From Actinomyces sp. 432 (GTDB taxonomy: Bacteria; Actinomycetota; Actinomycetes; Actinomycetales; Actinomycetaceae): DNA of 64,000 nt. Shown piece after piece: positions 8,026 through 16,314 of the stretch; positions within the stretch are counted from its first letter, which is position 1; the number at the start of each line of letters is the position of its first letter. Location: contig NZ_CP025249.1 in the NCBI RefSeq assembly GCF_009930875.1, forward strand, positions 558,001-622,000, given 5' to 3'. Under the pieces are notes generated by a model. It ran no database searches. It was given only the letters and a program-made list of their open reading frames with translations, and was not told the DNA's origin. The position numbers were made by a program, and so were the translations under genes.

Positions 8026-11000
8026 ATGACGCCTTCACTGTTTTCTCTGGGCCGCAACCGGCGCGACGCCGGGTCGCGGGCACGTGACTCCGAGGGCGCC
8101 GACCGGCCCGAGCCGCCAACGACTGTTGCGCCCGAGCAGCCGGATGACACCCCGCCGGAGGACTCCGACCGCAGGGCACGCATTGATGAGGCACTGGCTG
8201 CCTGGCGGCAGGAGCTTGCCGACCTCGGGGGGACCTCCAGCCTCGACGCATTCTCCGAGCGCGATGGCATTGTTGACTTGACGGCCGCGCATCCCTCGGG
8301 GCTGGCCCAGCTGTACGCAGGCCGACCCACCCACCTGGGCAGCCTCGTGCGTGAGCGCGTTGCCCTCGGCGTCGCCCGCCAGTCCCTGCGCGAGCTGGTC
8401 GGCCGAACCGACCAGCTCTCCAGGCGATTCGGTGTTGCCCCCGTTTACCTGGCCATCGGCGTCGCCGGCTGGACCGAGCCGGTATCCGGCGCCGATGATG
8501 CGGACGTCCCTGCCGACCCGGACTCCTTGGGCGGTAGCTCCGCTGACCCTTCCGTCCACGCCGCGACCGTTGCCGGACCGCCGGCAGCCGTGCGTTCGGT
8601 GCGCGCCCCCGTGCTGCTGCGACCGGTGCGCCTGTCCAGTGCCGGCGCCGACGCCTCCCTCACCCTGGACCGCTCGATCGAGGTGAACCCGGTCCTGACC
8701 CGGGCACTGCGCCGACACGGCTGTGCGGCGGACGTGAATGTCGTCGCCCGTGCCACCTTGGCGGATGACGGCTTCACTCCGCGCGACGCCCTGAGCTCCA
8801 TCGGCGCGCTGGGCCGGGAGTACCTGCCCGGCTTCGAGATCCACGAGCGCCTGGTAGTGGGAGCCTTCGTACACCCAGGGCAGGCGCTGGTGGAGGATTT
8901 CGACGCCACCATTGACCGGGCGCGCACCTCCGCACTCGTGGCGGCCGTCGCTGGCGACGCCGCTGCCCGCGCGGCCCTGGACGTCACCCTGCCCCAGCCG
9001 GATCCTTCCGACCGGGCACCGGAGCGGGAACGCGGCGTCGGCGACCTGGATCCCGCCCAGCTCGACGCCGTCGAGGCGGTTGGCACTGGTGCCTCACTAC
9101 TACTGGACGCCCCTCCTGGATCCGACGTCGCCGCCACCCTCGCCGCCGTGATGGCGGACGCCGCCGCCCTGGGCCGCACGGTGCTGCACGTGCCCGCCAC
9201 TAGCGCTGACGGGCATGCCGTTGCTGACGCGTTGCGCGAGCTCGGCCTGGGCTCCATCGTGCTGGACCTGACAGAGGATCCCGCTTGGCGGCGCCACGCC
9301 GCCGAGGGCATCAAGGCCGCCATGGGTGTGAACGTGCCGGATCTGGACGTGACCGCCATCGTCGGTATGCGCAGTCGGCTGAGCTCCGTGCGTGACAAGC
9401 TCTCCCGGTACGTCACTGCCCTGCATACGCCGCGCGAGCCGTGGGGGGCCTCAGCCTACGACGCGCTTCAACAACTTGCCGAGCTCACCTCCGGGCGGGT
9501 GCGTGCGCGCACCAGTGCCCGCGTTGTGGCAGGCCGCCTGGAGCGCCTGGATGCCCCCGGCCGCGAGCGTGCCGCGGAACTGCTTCACCGCGCCCACGCG
9601 CTCGGCCTGTTCACCAGCTCCCTGGCCGACTCCGCCTGGAACGGCATGGTGGTTGACGACGTCGACGACGCTACCGACGCGCTGGCACGGCTTACTCGGC
9701 TCGCTGACGAGCTCCTGCCCGCGGTGCGCGAGCAGGTGGCCGCTGCGGCGGACTCCACTGGGATCACCCGGGCGATTACGCTCGCGCAGTGGTGTGAGCA
9801 GCTGGAGATGCTCGACGGGGTGCGCGACTCCCTCGATGTCTTCCTCCCCGAGGTCTTCGAGCGCTCCGCCGCCGATATGGTCATCGCCACCGCGTCCAAG
9901 CAGTGGCGCCAGGAGCACCGCGTAGAGATGGGGCGGTCCACCAGGCGCCGGTTCACCAAGCAGGCCAAGGACCTGGTGCGTCCCGGCCGGGAGGTCGCCG
10001 ACCTGCACGGGGAGCTGGTCAAAGTGCAGCAGCGCCGGGAGGTGTGGCGCCGCTACGACCCGGACGGGGGCTGGCCCCACCTGCCGCAGGGCCTGGATGA
10101 GATGCAGCGCGTGGCTGCCCGTGCACGCGAGGCGGTTTCCGCACTGCAGCCCGTGATCGGTGCGGACAACTCCCTGATGGACCTGCCGCTGGTGGACCTG
10201 GAGGAGCGCTCCCGCGTCCTGGCGGCCGACGACGTCACGGTCCACAAGCTGCCGGACATCAATCGGGTCACGACCGCCCTGGATGACCTGGGACTCATCC
10301 CGCTGCTGGATGACTTGGCGTCCCGGCAGGTGGAGCCGGAGCAGATCGACGATGAGCTCGCCTACTGCTGGTGGTCATCCCTCCTGGCGCAAGTCATGCG
10401 TGAGGACCCCGACCTGGGCGGACTGGACGCGGATGCCCTCAATGACCTGGCCGTGTCCTTGCGGGAGTTGGATGCCGCTCAGGCGGACTCCTTGGCCGGC
10501 CCGGTGGCCCAGGCCTGCGCACGCCGCGTGCGGGAGGCGGTCGACGCCGACAAGGACGCCGCCCGCAGCCTGTACCGGGCGCTGTCCCTGGAGGAGGGGA
10601 TGTCGCTGCGCGATGTCATCGCCTCGCACCCCATCGCCATGGTTGCCAAGCCGGTGTGGATCATTCCGCCCACGCTGGTGCCGCAGGTATTCGCTGCCGA
10701 CGCAGTGGTGGACCTGGCCATTCTGGACGCATCCACGAATGTGCCGGTCTCCCAGGTGATTCCCGCCTTCGTGCGCGCGGAGCAGGTGCTTGTGGTCGGC
10801 GACCCCAGGCGCGCTGCTTCTGGGCTGGCAGCCGAACTGGGCCCGCACCTGCCGCAGGTTACGCTGCCCACGGGCCGCAACACCTTGGACGCGGAGATCG
10901 CCGCGTTCCTTGCCGCGAACGGCTATGACGACGTCGTGGAGGCAATTCCGGCGCCGCCCGGGCGCTCGCGTCTGTCGCTGGAGCTGGTTGAGGGGCGTGG

Positions 11001-12201
11001 CATGCCGGCACCGGGCCGTACCGCCGTGGAGTCGGTGCCGGCCGAGGTCAGCCGGGTGGTGGACCTGGTTATTGATCACGCGCTGACTCGTCCCGAGCAG
11101 TCGCTCGGTGTGATCGCCCTGAACGCGCGCCACGCGGAGGAGATCCGCCGCGCGACGGCCGCCGCCGTTGTTGGCTCGCCCGCCCTGGCCGACTACTTCG
11201 AGACCGGTGTGTCCGAGCCATTCGTCGTCGTCGACTTGGGGGAGGCGCGCTCCCTGCGCCGCGATCAGATAATCGTCTCTGTCGGCTACGCGAAGACTCC
11301 GCACGGCCGCACCATTCACAGCTTTGGTGCGGTCAGTGATATCGGCGGCATGGTGGGGCTGGTTGAGGCCCTGTGCGCCTCCCGCGGGGGCACTCAGATT
11401 GTGTCCTGCCTGGGTCCGGATGACATCGACGCCGGGCGTCTGCACGCGCCCGGTGCCCGCCTGCTGCGCGAGGTGCTGGTGCACGCCGCCGACTCCGGCA
11501 GGCAGTATCCGCAGCAGGAGGAGGTCGCCCCGGAGCGCCTGCTCGTGGAACTGGCCGAGCACCTGTGGCGTAAGGGCCTGGTGGTTGTGCCCCGCTACGG
11601 CATTGAGGGCGGCGTGCGCATTCCCTTGGCGATCGGTCACCCGGATCTGCCGGGGGAGCTACTCGTCGCGGTGCTCACCGACGACGTCGACTACGTGGCG
11701 CAGCCGAGCCTGCGGCGGCGGGACCGGCACTGGATCGAACGCTTGCAGCAGCGCGGCTGGCACGTGCACACGGCGTACTCGGCAGGTGTATTCGTCGATG
11801 TTGAGACGGAGGCGAAGAAGATCGAGGCGCAGGTGCTGGCGGTGCTGGCCTCCCGCACCGAACCGGTCAGGGGCGCGCCACCGCTGCCCGAGCGCCCGGG
11901 GGAGGACGATCCGCTGGTGGAGTCGGCTTCTACCGATCCGGGGACCGCGGCTGATGCGGCCCCACGCGGCGACTCACCGGAGCCGCCCCGGCGGGGCGAT
12001 CGTCCGCCGATCGCCCAGGGGCTGCCGTTGCAGGCCTATTCCGACGATCAGCTCGACGAGCTGGTTGCCTGGATCCGCTCCGACGGCGTGGAGCGTACCG
12101 CGGCCGAGGAGACTGAGGAGCTTCGCCAGGCGCTGGCCCTGAGTCGGCGTGGTTCCGGGATTGACGCGGTGCTGGCCAACGCGGTTCGGCGGACCCGGTG
12201 A
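8026..12201 (+). CDS. Giant UPF1-like helicase/REase-fold protein with degenerate motifs
   Basis: About 1,391 residues. The N-terminus (LAQLYAGRPTHLGSLV, then ASLTLDRSIEVNPVL) resembles the DUF4011-type region of large actinobacterial AAA_11/AAA_12 helicases. The usual Walker A is replaced by DAPPGSDVAAT (about residue 361), lacking the GK(S/T). The DEAS Walker B is replaced by LAILDASTNVPVSQVIPAF (about residue 895), although VVGDPRRA downstream keeps motif-III shape. A C-terminal segment (LAEHLWRKGLVVVPRYG to ERLQQRGWHVHTAYS, about 1,180-1,280) looks like the MTES_1575-type restriction-endonuclease fold, without an obvious D-ExK core. Enzymatic activity is doubtful; a structural or DNA-binding role is possible. 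ATG 8026 follows TATCGT by 8 nt (possibly leaderless); an in-frame ATG at 7939 is the alternative. Confidence 0.72.
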   Translation: MTPSLFSLGRNRRDAGSRARDSEGADRPEPPTTVAPEQPDDTPPEDSDRRARIDEALAAWRQELADLGGTSSLDAFSERDGIVDLTAAHPSGLAQLYAGRPTHLGSLVRERVALGVARQSLRELVGRTDQLSRRFGVAPVYLAIGVAGWTEPVSGADDADVPADPDSLGGSSADPSVHAATVAGPPAAVRSVRAPVLLRPVRLSSAGADASLTLDRSIEVNPVLTRALRRHGCAADVNVVARATLADDGFTPRDALSSIGALGREYLPGFEIHERLVVGAFVHPGQALVEDFDATIDRARTSALVAAVAGDAAARAALDVTLPQPDPSDRAPERERGVGDLDPAQLDAVEAVGTGASLLLDAPPGSDVAATLAAVMADAAALGRTVLHVPATSADGHAVADALRELGLGSIVLDLTEDPAWRRHAAEGIKAAMGVNVPDLDVTAIVGMRSRLSSVRDKLSRYVTALHTPREPWGASAYDALQQLAELTSGRVRARTSARVVAGRLERLDAPGRERAAELLHRAHALGLFTSSLADSAWNGMVVDDVDDATDALARLTRLADELLPAVREQVAAAADSTGITRAITLAQWCEQLEMLDGVRDSLDVFLPEVFERSAADMVIATASKQWRQEHRVEMGRSTRRRFTKQAKDLVRPGREVADLHGELVKVQQRREVWRRYDPDGGWPHLPQGLDEMQRVAARAREAVSALQPVIGADNSLMDLPLVDLEERSRVLAADDVTVHKLPDINRVTTALDDLGLIPLLDDLASRQVEPEQIDDELAYCWWSSLLAQVMREDPDLGGLDADALNDLAVSLRELDAAQADSLAGPVAQACARRVREAVDADKDAARSLYRALSLEEGMSLRDVIASHPIAMVAKPVWIIPPTLVPQVFAADAVVDLAILDASTNVPVSQVIPAFVRAEQVLVVGDPRRAASGLAAELGPHLPQVTLPTGRNTLDAEIAAFLAANGYDDVVEAIPAPPGRSRLSLELVEGRGMPAPGRTAVESVPAEVSRVVDLVIDHALTRPEQSLGVIALNARHAEEIRRATAAAVVGSPALADYFETGVSEPFVVVDLGEARSLRRDQIIVSVGYAKTPHGRTIHSFGAVSDIGGMVGLVEALCASRGGTQIVSCLGPDDIDAGRLHAPGARLLREVLVHAADSGRQYPQQEEVAPERLLVELAEHLWRKGLVVVPRYGIEGGVRIPLAIGHPDLPGELLVAVLTDDVDYVAQPSLRRRDRHWIERLQQRGWHVHTAYSAGVFVDVETEAKKIEAQVLAVLASRTEPVRGAPPLPERPGEDDPLVESASTDPGTAADAAPRGDSPEPPRRGDRPPIAQGLPLQAYSDDQLDELVAWIRSDGVERTAAEETEELRQALALSRRGSGIDAVLANAVRRTR

Positions 12202-12434
12202 GCGATTCCTCAGGGTCGCGCCGGAGGCGACGCGTCGTGGCGCTGTCACCCCAGGACGCCGCCCGGGTTGCCCAGGGCGAGTTGCCGCAGGCGCAGGCGG
12301 AGGCAGAGCGCCGCCGCGGCGTTGACGCGCTCAGTGGCGCCCGTGCCCGCGATGGCGGTGTGCTAGGACGGGAATCATCCGATCATGCCAACGATGCCCG
12401 CCTACTGCGGGAGGTGCCGCCGCACTGGGGCTGA
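12198..12434 (+). CDS. Small hypothetical protein (78 aa)
   Basis: GTG at 12198 overlaps the stop codon of the giant helicase-like gene by four bases (GTGA), indicating translational coupling. The 78-residue product has a basic start (SDSSGSRRRRRVVALSPQDAARV), a charged middle and an ending NDARLLREVPPHWG, a tail style seen in small actinobacterial proteins of unknown function. Codon use matches its neighbour. No membrane segment or known domain is seen. It ends just before the IS-derived region. Confidence 0.6.
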   Translation: MSDSSGSRRRRRVVALSPQDAARVAQGELPQAQAEAERRRGVDALSGARARDGGVLGRESSDHANDARLLREVPPHWG

Positions 12435-12701
12435 GCCTGCGTACCGGTTGACGCGGCGCCCGCAACGCCTTCCCTTCCGGTTCGTGCCGCCAGGTACCCC
12501 AACCGGAACAGCCGGTCATGGGCCTGAGGGTTATCGGCGCGAATGTGTGTGTGGTTCGGGCGTGTCGTGTGTTCTAGCTGGTTGGTCCGGCCCGGCCTTT
12601 GGGGGTCCTGAGGCCTTCTTCGGGGGTGGGGGTGGTGCCCCATCCTGCGGGGTGCGTACTGGCGGTAGTGGTGGCCTCCGGCGTCGGGGACTGGGCGGCT
12701 T

Positions 12702-12826
12702 TGCATGACACTGCACGACACTGCACGACCCTGGGTGATACTGCACGACCTTGGTGCGTCCTCCACGACCCCGGGGTGGTCGTGCAACGTACACCAAGGT
12801 CGTGGAACGCGGCCCGAGGTCGTGCA
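12702..12826. repeat. Phased inverted word array (TGCACGAC / GTCGTGCA)
   Basis: The word TGCACGAC or a one-base variant occurs at 12702, 12712, 12722, 12742 and 12762. Past a central CCCCGGGG the complement GTCGTGCA or variant occurs at 12779, 12799 and 12819. Spacing is 10 or 20 bases throughout. The inner arms (about 12742-12772 and 12773-12808) form an imperfect palindrome. It lies between the two copies of the IS left end. Confidence 0.8.
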
Positions 12827-12935
12827 AGACACGGGGCGGGTAAGCGGTCCGGGCGCCGGATGCGTGTGCCGTGCTTCGTCCCGGCTTTGTCCCGGCGCCG
12901 TCCCGGGGTGGATCTAGTGGCGTGGTGGCAGTTGC

Positions 12936-13055
12936 GGGGTTGTCGGCGCGAGTGTGTGTGCGGTTGGTGCGTGTCGCGGTGTTCTAGCTGGTTCGTCCGG
13001 CCCAGCCTTCGCGGGTCCCGAGGTCTTCCTCTGGGGATGGGTGTTGTACCACCGC
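12936..13055. repeat. Second copy of the IS left-end sequence
   Basis: About 115 bp here repeat 12525-12645 in the same orientation with many point differences. Both share GTCGGCGCGA/ATCGGCGCGA, GTGTTCTAGCTGGTT, GTCCGGCCC and the GGTCC(C/T)GAGG block. Read on the minus strand both copies encode a TNQLEH segment reminiscent of the TS-LEGG motif near the transposase C-terminus, so they are probably duplicated 3' transposase sequence. Confidence 0.7.
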
Positions 13056-13114
13056 CTGGGGCCGGTGCGGGCGGCGGTTTCGGGGCCCTGCTCGGCGGTG
13101 GTGCGCTGGTTCAG

Positions 13115-13828
13115 TCAGCACCGGTACAGGGTGGTGTGGTCGCTCAGGGCTACCAGCCACCCGGTGGCCTGCTCGGTGGTGGAGATGCTCAGCAGCTTGC
13201 GGGAGTGGCGTAGTAGGGCCTTGCCGGGGGTGGTCTTGGGGCGCAGTGTCAGGTCTCGGACGGTGTCGCGGTGTACGTGGATCAGGCACCGCTGGATGGG
13301 GGTGCCCGGCCAGGTGGCGGCGATGGCCTTTAGGGCGCCGCCGGCCCCGTCGGTGGTTGCCAGGTCGGGCGGGGCCAGGTCGGCTAGCAGCGCCTGGTAG
13401 GCCGCAGCGCTCTCGGACGCGGCCCACTGCCAGGCGATCACGTGTGTGGGACTGCGGGCTACCAGGAGCACCCATTTGTGGGCCAGCCACATCCCGTCGA
13501 TGAAGACCTGGGAGTGCACCTGGCCGGTAGCCGGCGGCTTGGGGACGGGGACGTCCCAGCACCAGGCCGTCCGGCGGCCAAACGCCCTGTCGCTACCGCC
13601 GGCGGCGTCGGCCTGGGACCGGCTGCCGGTCGCCCAGTCGATGAACTCGCCCAGCACCGCCTGCTCGGCCCCACCCGGCGAGAGCGGGCGCGGCGCGGTG
13701 GTTGAGGACCGGCAGGCGGTGCACTTCCACCGCCTGGTGCCTGCGGCGGTGCGGCCGGACTTCTTCATCGGGGTCTGGCAGATCGGGCAGAGCCTTGCTC
13801 GTGGGGACCGTGTTCTCACGGCACGCAC
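13115..13828 (-). pseudogene. Truncated IS1249-family transposase
   Basis: A 237-residue remnant. The N-terminal zinc ribbon CPICQTPMKKSG...WKCTAC is typical of IS1249-type transposases. The catalytic DDE region is represented by FIDGMWLAHKW and TDGAGGALKA. The frame stops at TGA after DHTTLYRC, where family members continue for over 100 residues. Beyond the stop, the same frame reads LNQRTTAEQGPETAARTGP and then degrades, with a TNQLEH remnant in another frame, so nonsense and frameshift changes have accumulated. Inactive. Confidence 0.78.
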
Positions 13829-14009
13829 ATCTACCCGCGAATGTCAAGCACCGCCCCGGATTAACCTCCCAAACCATAATCACCCCGACTTTCCCGCACC
13901 ACACCAGCCAAAACCCCGATCTTAAGCACCACGTTCGCGCCGATAACTCGGGCCTGATGCAGCTGGAGTCGGCGCCGCGGGTGCGGAGAGGAGCCGGTCA
14001 GCAGAAGAA

Positions 14010-14042
14010 AAGTGGTGCCCGCCGCATTGGCGGGCACCACTT
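14010..14042 (-). terminator. Intrinsic terminator of mscL
   Basis: A perfect 14-bp stem, AAGTGGTGCCCGCC with GGCGGGCACCACTT, has a 5-nt loop (GCATT) and lies 55 bases beyond the mscL stop. On the minus strand it is followed by TTTCTTC. Confidence 0.85.
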
Positions 14043-14096
14043 CAGTGCAGATAGGGCTGTCGCTGCCGGCCCAGTGCGAGCAGCAGCGAGCACGGC

Positions 14097-14483
14097 TCAG
14101 GACTGGCGCTGCTGGAGCAGGTCGCGGATCTCCGTGAGCACCTCGACGTCGGTCGGCTCGGCGGGCTTGTCCTCCGCCTCCTTCTTCAGGCGTGCGGTGA
14201 GCCGGTTCATCGGCGCCACTACGCAGAAGTAGACCGCGGCGGCTACGAGCAGGAAGTTGACGATGGCGGTGATGATGATGCCCGGCTGGATCGGGTCGGA
14301 GCCGTTGATGGAGAACTGCAGCACGGAGTCGAAGTTCGGCTGCTTCACCAGGGCGCCGACGATGCCCATGATGACATCGGTGATGGCCTGCACGATCGGG
14401 GCGAAGGCACCACCGATGATGACGGCGACGGCCAGTTCGAGGACATTGCCCTGGGCGATGAACTCCTTGAATCCCTTGAGCAT
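14097..14483 (-). CDS. mscL: Large-conductance mechanosensitive channel MscL
   Basis: A 128-residue inner-membrane channel that opens under membrane tension to release solutes on osmotic downshock. It has the family N-terminus MLKGFKEFIAQGNVLELAVA, the conserved glycine-rich TM1 (VIIGGAFAPIVQ), a short extracellular loop, TM2 (TAIVNFLLVAAAVYFCVV) and a charged C-terminal helix. ATG 14483 is chosen because MscL proteins begin exactly at this Met; upstream in-frame residues are Arg/Ser-rich and non-conserved. A strong terminator follows. Confidence 0.96.
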   Translation of the reverse strand: MLKGFKEFIAQGNVLELAVAVIIGGAFAPIVQAITDVIMGIVGALVKQPNFDSVLQFSINGSDPIQPGIIITAIVNFLLVAAAVYFCVVAPMNRLTARLKKEAEDKPAEPTDVEVLTEIRDLLQQRQS

Positions 14484-14600
14484 GGGGAACCTTTCGTTGT
14501 CGAGCGAGGGTGTGGAACTGCCACCCGCGGAGGTCATGAAGCGGAAACGGCGCAGCGCTCGGGAGACGGGCCGCAACCGCGTGGCGTAGGGGCGGCGGTG

Positions 14601-15299
14601 TCATGGGCTCAGCACGATGCCGAGCGCACCATTCGTGGCCGCGCCGACGATTAGACTAGCGTCCACAGCGGGAACAGCAAGGGTAACGAGTGTGACCTTC
14701 GTCCGGGTGCTCCATTGACTGTTGTCTCCCTCCACCTGGGTCAGCACCACCCGTGCGCCCGAGCAGATGACTGCGGTCGGGTCACCGGCCGCAGTCCCGT
14801 CCGGCGCTGTGGCGCCCCGTTGCGCCACTACGTCGACCCTGGCCCCCGGTTCGGCCAGTTGTGCGCCGACGTCGACCGGCACTTGGACCAGGCGCTCTGA
14901 CGGCGCCAGGTCGGCGGCCAGGGAGGCGCTGGTCATGGAGGTGGTCAGAATCGTCCCCTCCTCCAGGGCGATCGCGGCGCGTGTGCCCACGATCTCCGGC
15001 CCGACCAGGCCGCTCCCGGGCAGCGCCGACTGTTCCACCGCGCGCACCTCAATGTCCGCTTCCGTGAGAATCGTGCCGGCGCTGACGTGTCGCGCGGCGA
15101 CGAGAACCTCCTGCTGCCCTGCCGGCGCGGGCCGCAGCACCCCCAGCGCGGCGATCACGGCGGCACCCAGGCAGATGGCTACGACCAGGTGGCGGTGGCG
15201 CCACAGCAGTAGCGAGGGACGCGGCGGGCGGCGGCGCGCCGGCTTCTGACTGCGTTCGGCCTGGTGGGTGCGGGGGCGCTGACGGCGGAGCTGAGGCAT
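14601..15299 (-). CDS. SAF-domain membrane-anchored protein (CpaB/RcpC-like)
   Basis: About 232 residues: a basic N-terminus, one membrane segment (HLVVAICLGAAVIAALGVL, about residues 38-56) and an SAF domain directly after (VLVAARHVSAGTILTEADI). The extracytoplasmic C-terminal half ends in a hydrophobic TLAVPAVDASLIVGAA strand region. SAF domains of this type occur in the Flp-pilus protein CpaB/RcpC and in antifreeze-like proteins. No pilus genes are nearby; an SAF gene beside mscL and 5-FCL is common in actinobacteria as I recall it. A GTG two codons upstream (15305) is an alternative start. Function unknown. Confidence 0.75.
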   Translation of the reverse strand: MPQLRRQRPRTHQAERSQKPARRRPPRPSLLLWRHRHLVVAICLGAAVIAALGVLRPAPAGQQEVLVAARHVSAGTILTEADIEVRAVEQSALPGSGLVGPEIVGTRAAIALEEGTILTTSMTSASLAADLAPSERLVQVPVDVGAQLAEPGARVDVVAQRGATAPDGTAAGDPTAVICSGARVVLTQVEGDNSQWSTRTKVTLVTLAVPAVDASLIVGAATNGALGIVLSP

Positions 15300-15472
15300 A
15301 TGCACACGGTGGCATCCGTGAGCTGTGCGCGCAGCCGCCCTGTGAACGCGGGACTCGCGGGGTGTCGCCTACCGCGGTTGTGGATGGCGGGCAGGACTGC
15401 CGGGTGGTGCCGGCAGGCGGAAGACCACTGGCGTAGGAAGCGGATGTGATTGCGCCGCCGTCGGCATGGCGG

Positions 15473-16141
15473 TCAGTCTCGGTGGTGATCGGCGGCCCCG
15501 CCGGCGAATGCGGATCCCTCCAGCAGGAACCACTCGTCGGGTGTGATGACCGCGTCTACGGGGGCGTCGTGCGGCTGGCCGGGCAGCGGCTGGGTTACCA
15601 GCTCGTCGTCGTGGACCACGGCGAAGATCGGTGTTCCCCTGCGTCTCAGAGGCAGCACTCGGTCATACCAGCCGCCCCCCTGTCCCAGGCGGCGGCCGGA
15701 GCGGTCGACCGCGAGCGCCGGAACGATCACGGCCTCGGCGTCGGCGATGGCGGTGGCGGGCAGTACCTCGCCGCTCGGCTCCGGCGGGCGCCCGGGAGAG
15801 CGCTCGGCCAGGTCGGCCACCCCGCGGAAATAGCCCCAGGAGCGGGTCAGCTGCGGGCCGAGCACCGGTAGCAGCACTGCGGTGCCTGTTCCCTCCAGCT
15901 GCTCCAGCAGCAGCCGGGTGCAGGGCTCATGCGACACCGACACGTAGGCGGCTACGGTGCTCATGCCGGCGATGGCTTGCAGGATGTGCGCGGTCAGCTG
16001 CTGGCAGGTGGAGTTGTGGCCGTGCTCGGGATGACGGTGGTGCGTGGCCCGGTGGCGGCGCAGTACTTGGCGCAGCTGCTCCTTGGCGTCGCTGGCCGCC
16101 AGGGAACTGGTGTCTGGCAGGACGCGTGCCTGAGTGCTCAT
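15473..16141 (-). CDS. 5-formyltetrahydrofolate cyclo-ligase
   Basis: A 222-residue cytoplasmic enzyme of the 5-FCL (ygfA/MTHFS) family, which converts 5-formyl-THF to 5,10-methenyl-THF with ATP, recycling folate. The diagnostic motif RLGQGGGWYDRVL is present (about residues 152-164). KEQLRQVLRRHR is the N-terminal substrate helix, and VIVPALAVDRSG precedes the motif. Length fits the family. GACAAT at 16148-16153 ends six bases before the ATG, so the mRNA is probably leaderless. Divergent from moeA, as in mycobacteria. Confidence 0.92.
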   Translation of the reverse strand: MSTQARVLPDTSSLAASDAKEQLRQVLRRHRATHHRHPEHGHNSTCQQLTAHILQAIAGMSTVAAYVSVSHEPCTRLLLEQLEGTGTAVLLPVLGPQLTRSWGYFRGVADLAERSPGRPPEPSGEVLPATAIADAEAVIVPALAVDRSGRRLGQGGGWYDRVLPLRRRGTPIFAVVHDDELVTQPLPGQPHDAPVDAVITPDEWFLLEGSAFAGGAADHHRD

Positions 16142-16147
16142 GGCAGC

Positions 16148-16153
16148 ATTGTC
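16148..16153 (-). promoter_or_regulatory. -10 box of the leaderless 5-FCL gene
   Basis: On the minus strand GACAAT is followed after six bases by ATG 16141. This is the arrangement of leaderless actinobacterial promoters, where transcription starts at the initiation codon. There is no SD. Confidence 0.45.
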
Positions 16154-16314
16154 GCAGTTACGGGCGGGGGAGTGTAGGCGCAGACCGGGGTGTTGTCCCC
16201 ATAGGCCCGGCTGGGTTTCATTCGGTGGTCCACCACCGGGGCGCCCGCTGCAGACGGGTAGCCTGGTCCGGTAGGCCCGTAGCCGGGACTCGGGCCGGAG
16301 GAGGACAAGCCCCC

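Larger units (their letters stand above)
12521..13954 (-). mobile_element. Degenerate IS1249-like insertion element with nested duplicate end
   Basis: Imperfect terminal inverted repeats bound the element: left GGCCTGAGGGTTATCGGCGC at 12521-12540, and right, reading inward on the minus strand, GGCCCGAGTTATCGGCGCGA ending at 13954. About 1.43 kb lies between, a normal size for this group. A further copy of the left end (GGTTGTCGGCGCGAGTGTGT) sits internally at about 12938-12957, so the left part is duplicated. The enclosed transposase is broken. No matching target duplication is apparent (CGGTCATG versus TGATGCAG). Looks like an old, immobile insertion. Confidence 0.7.
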
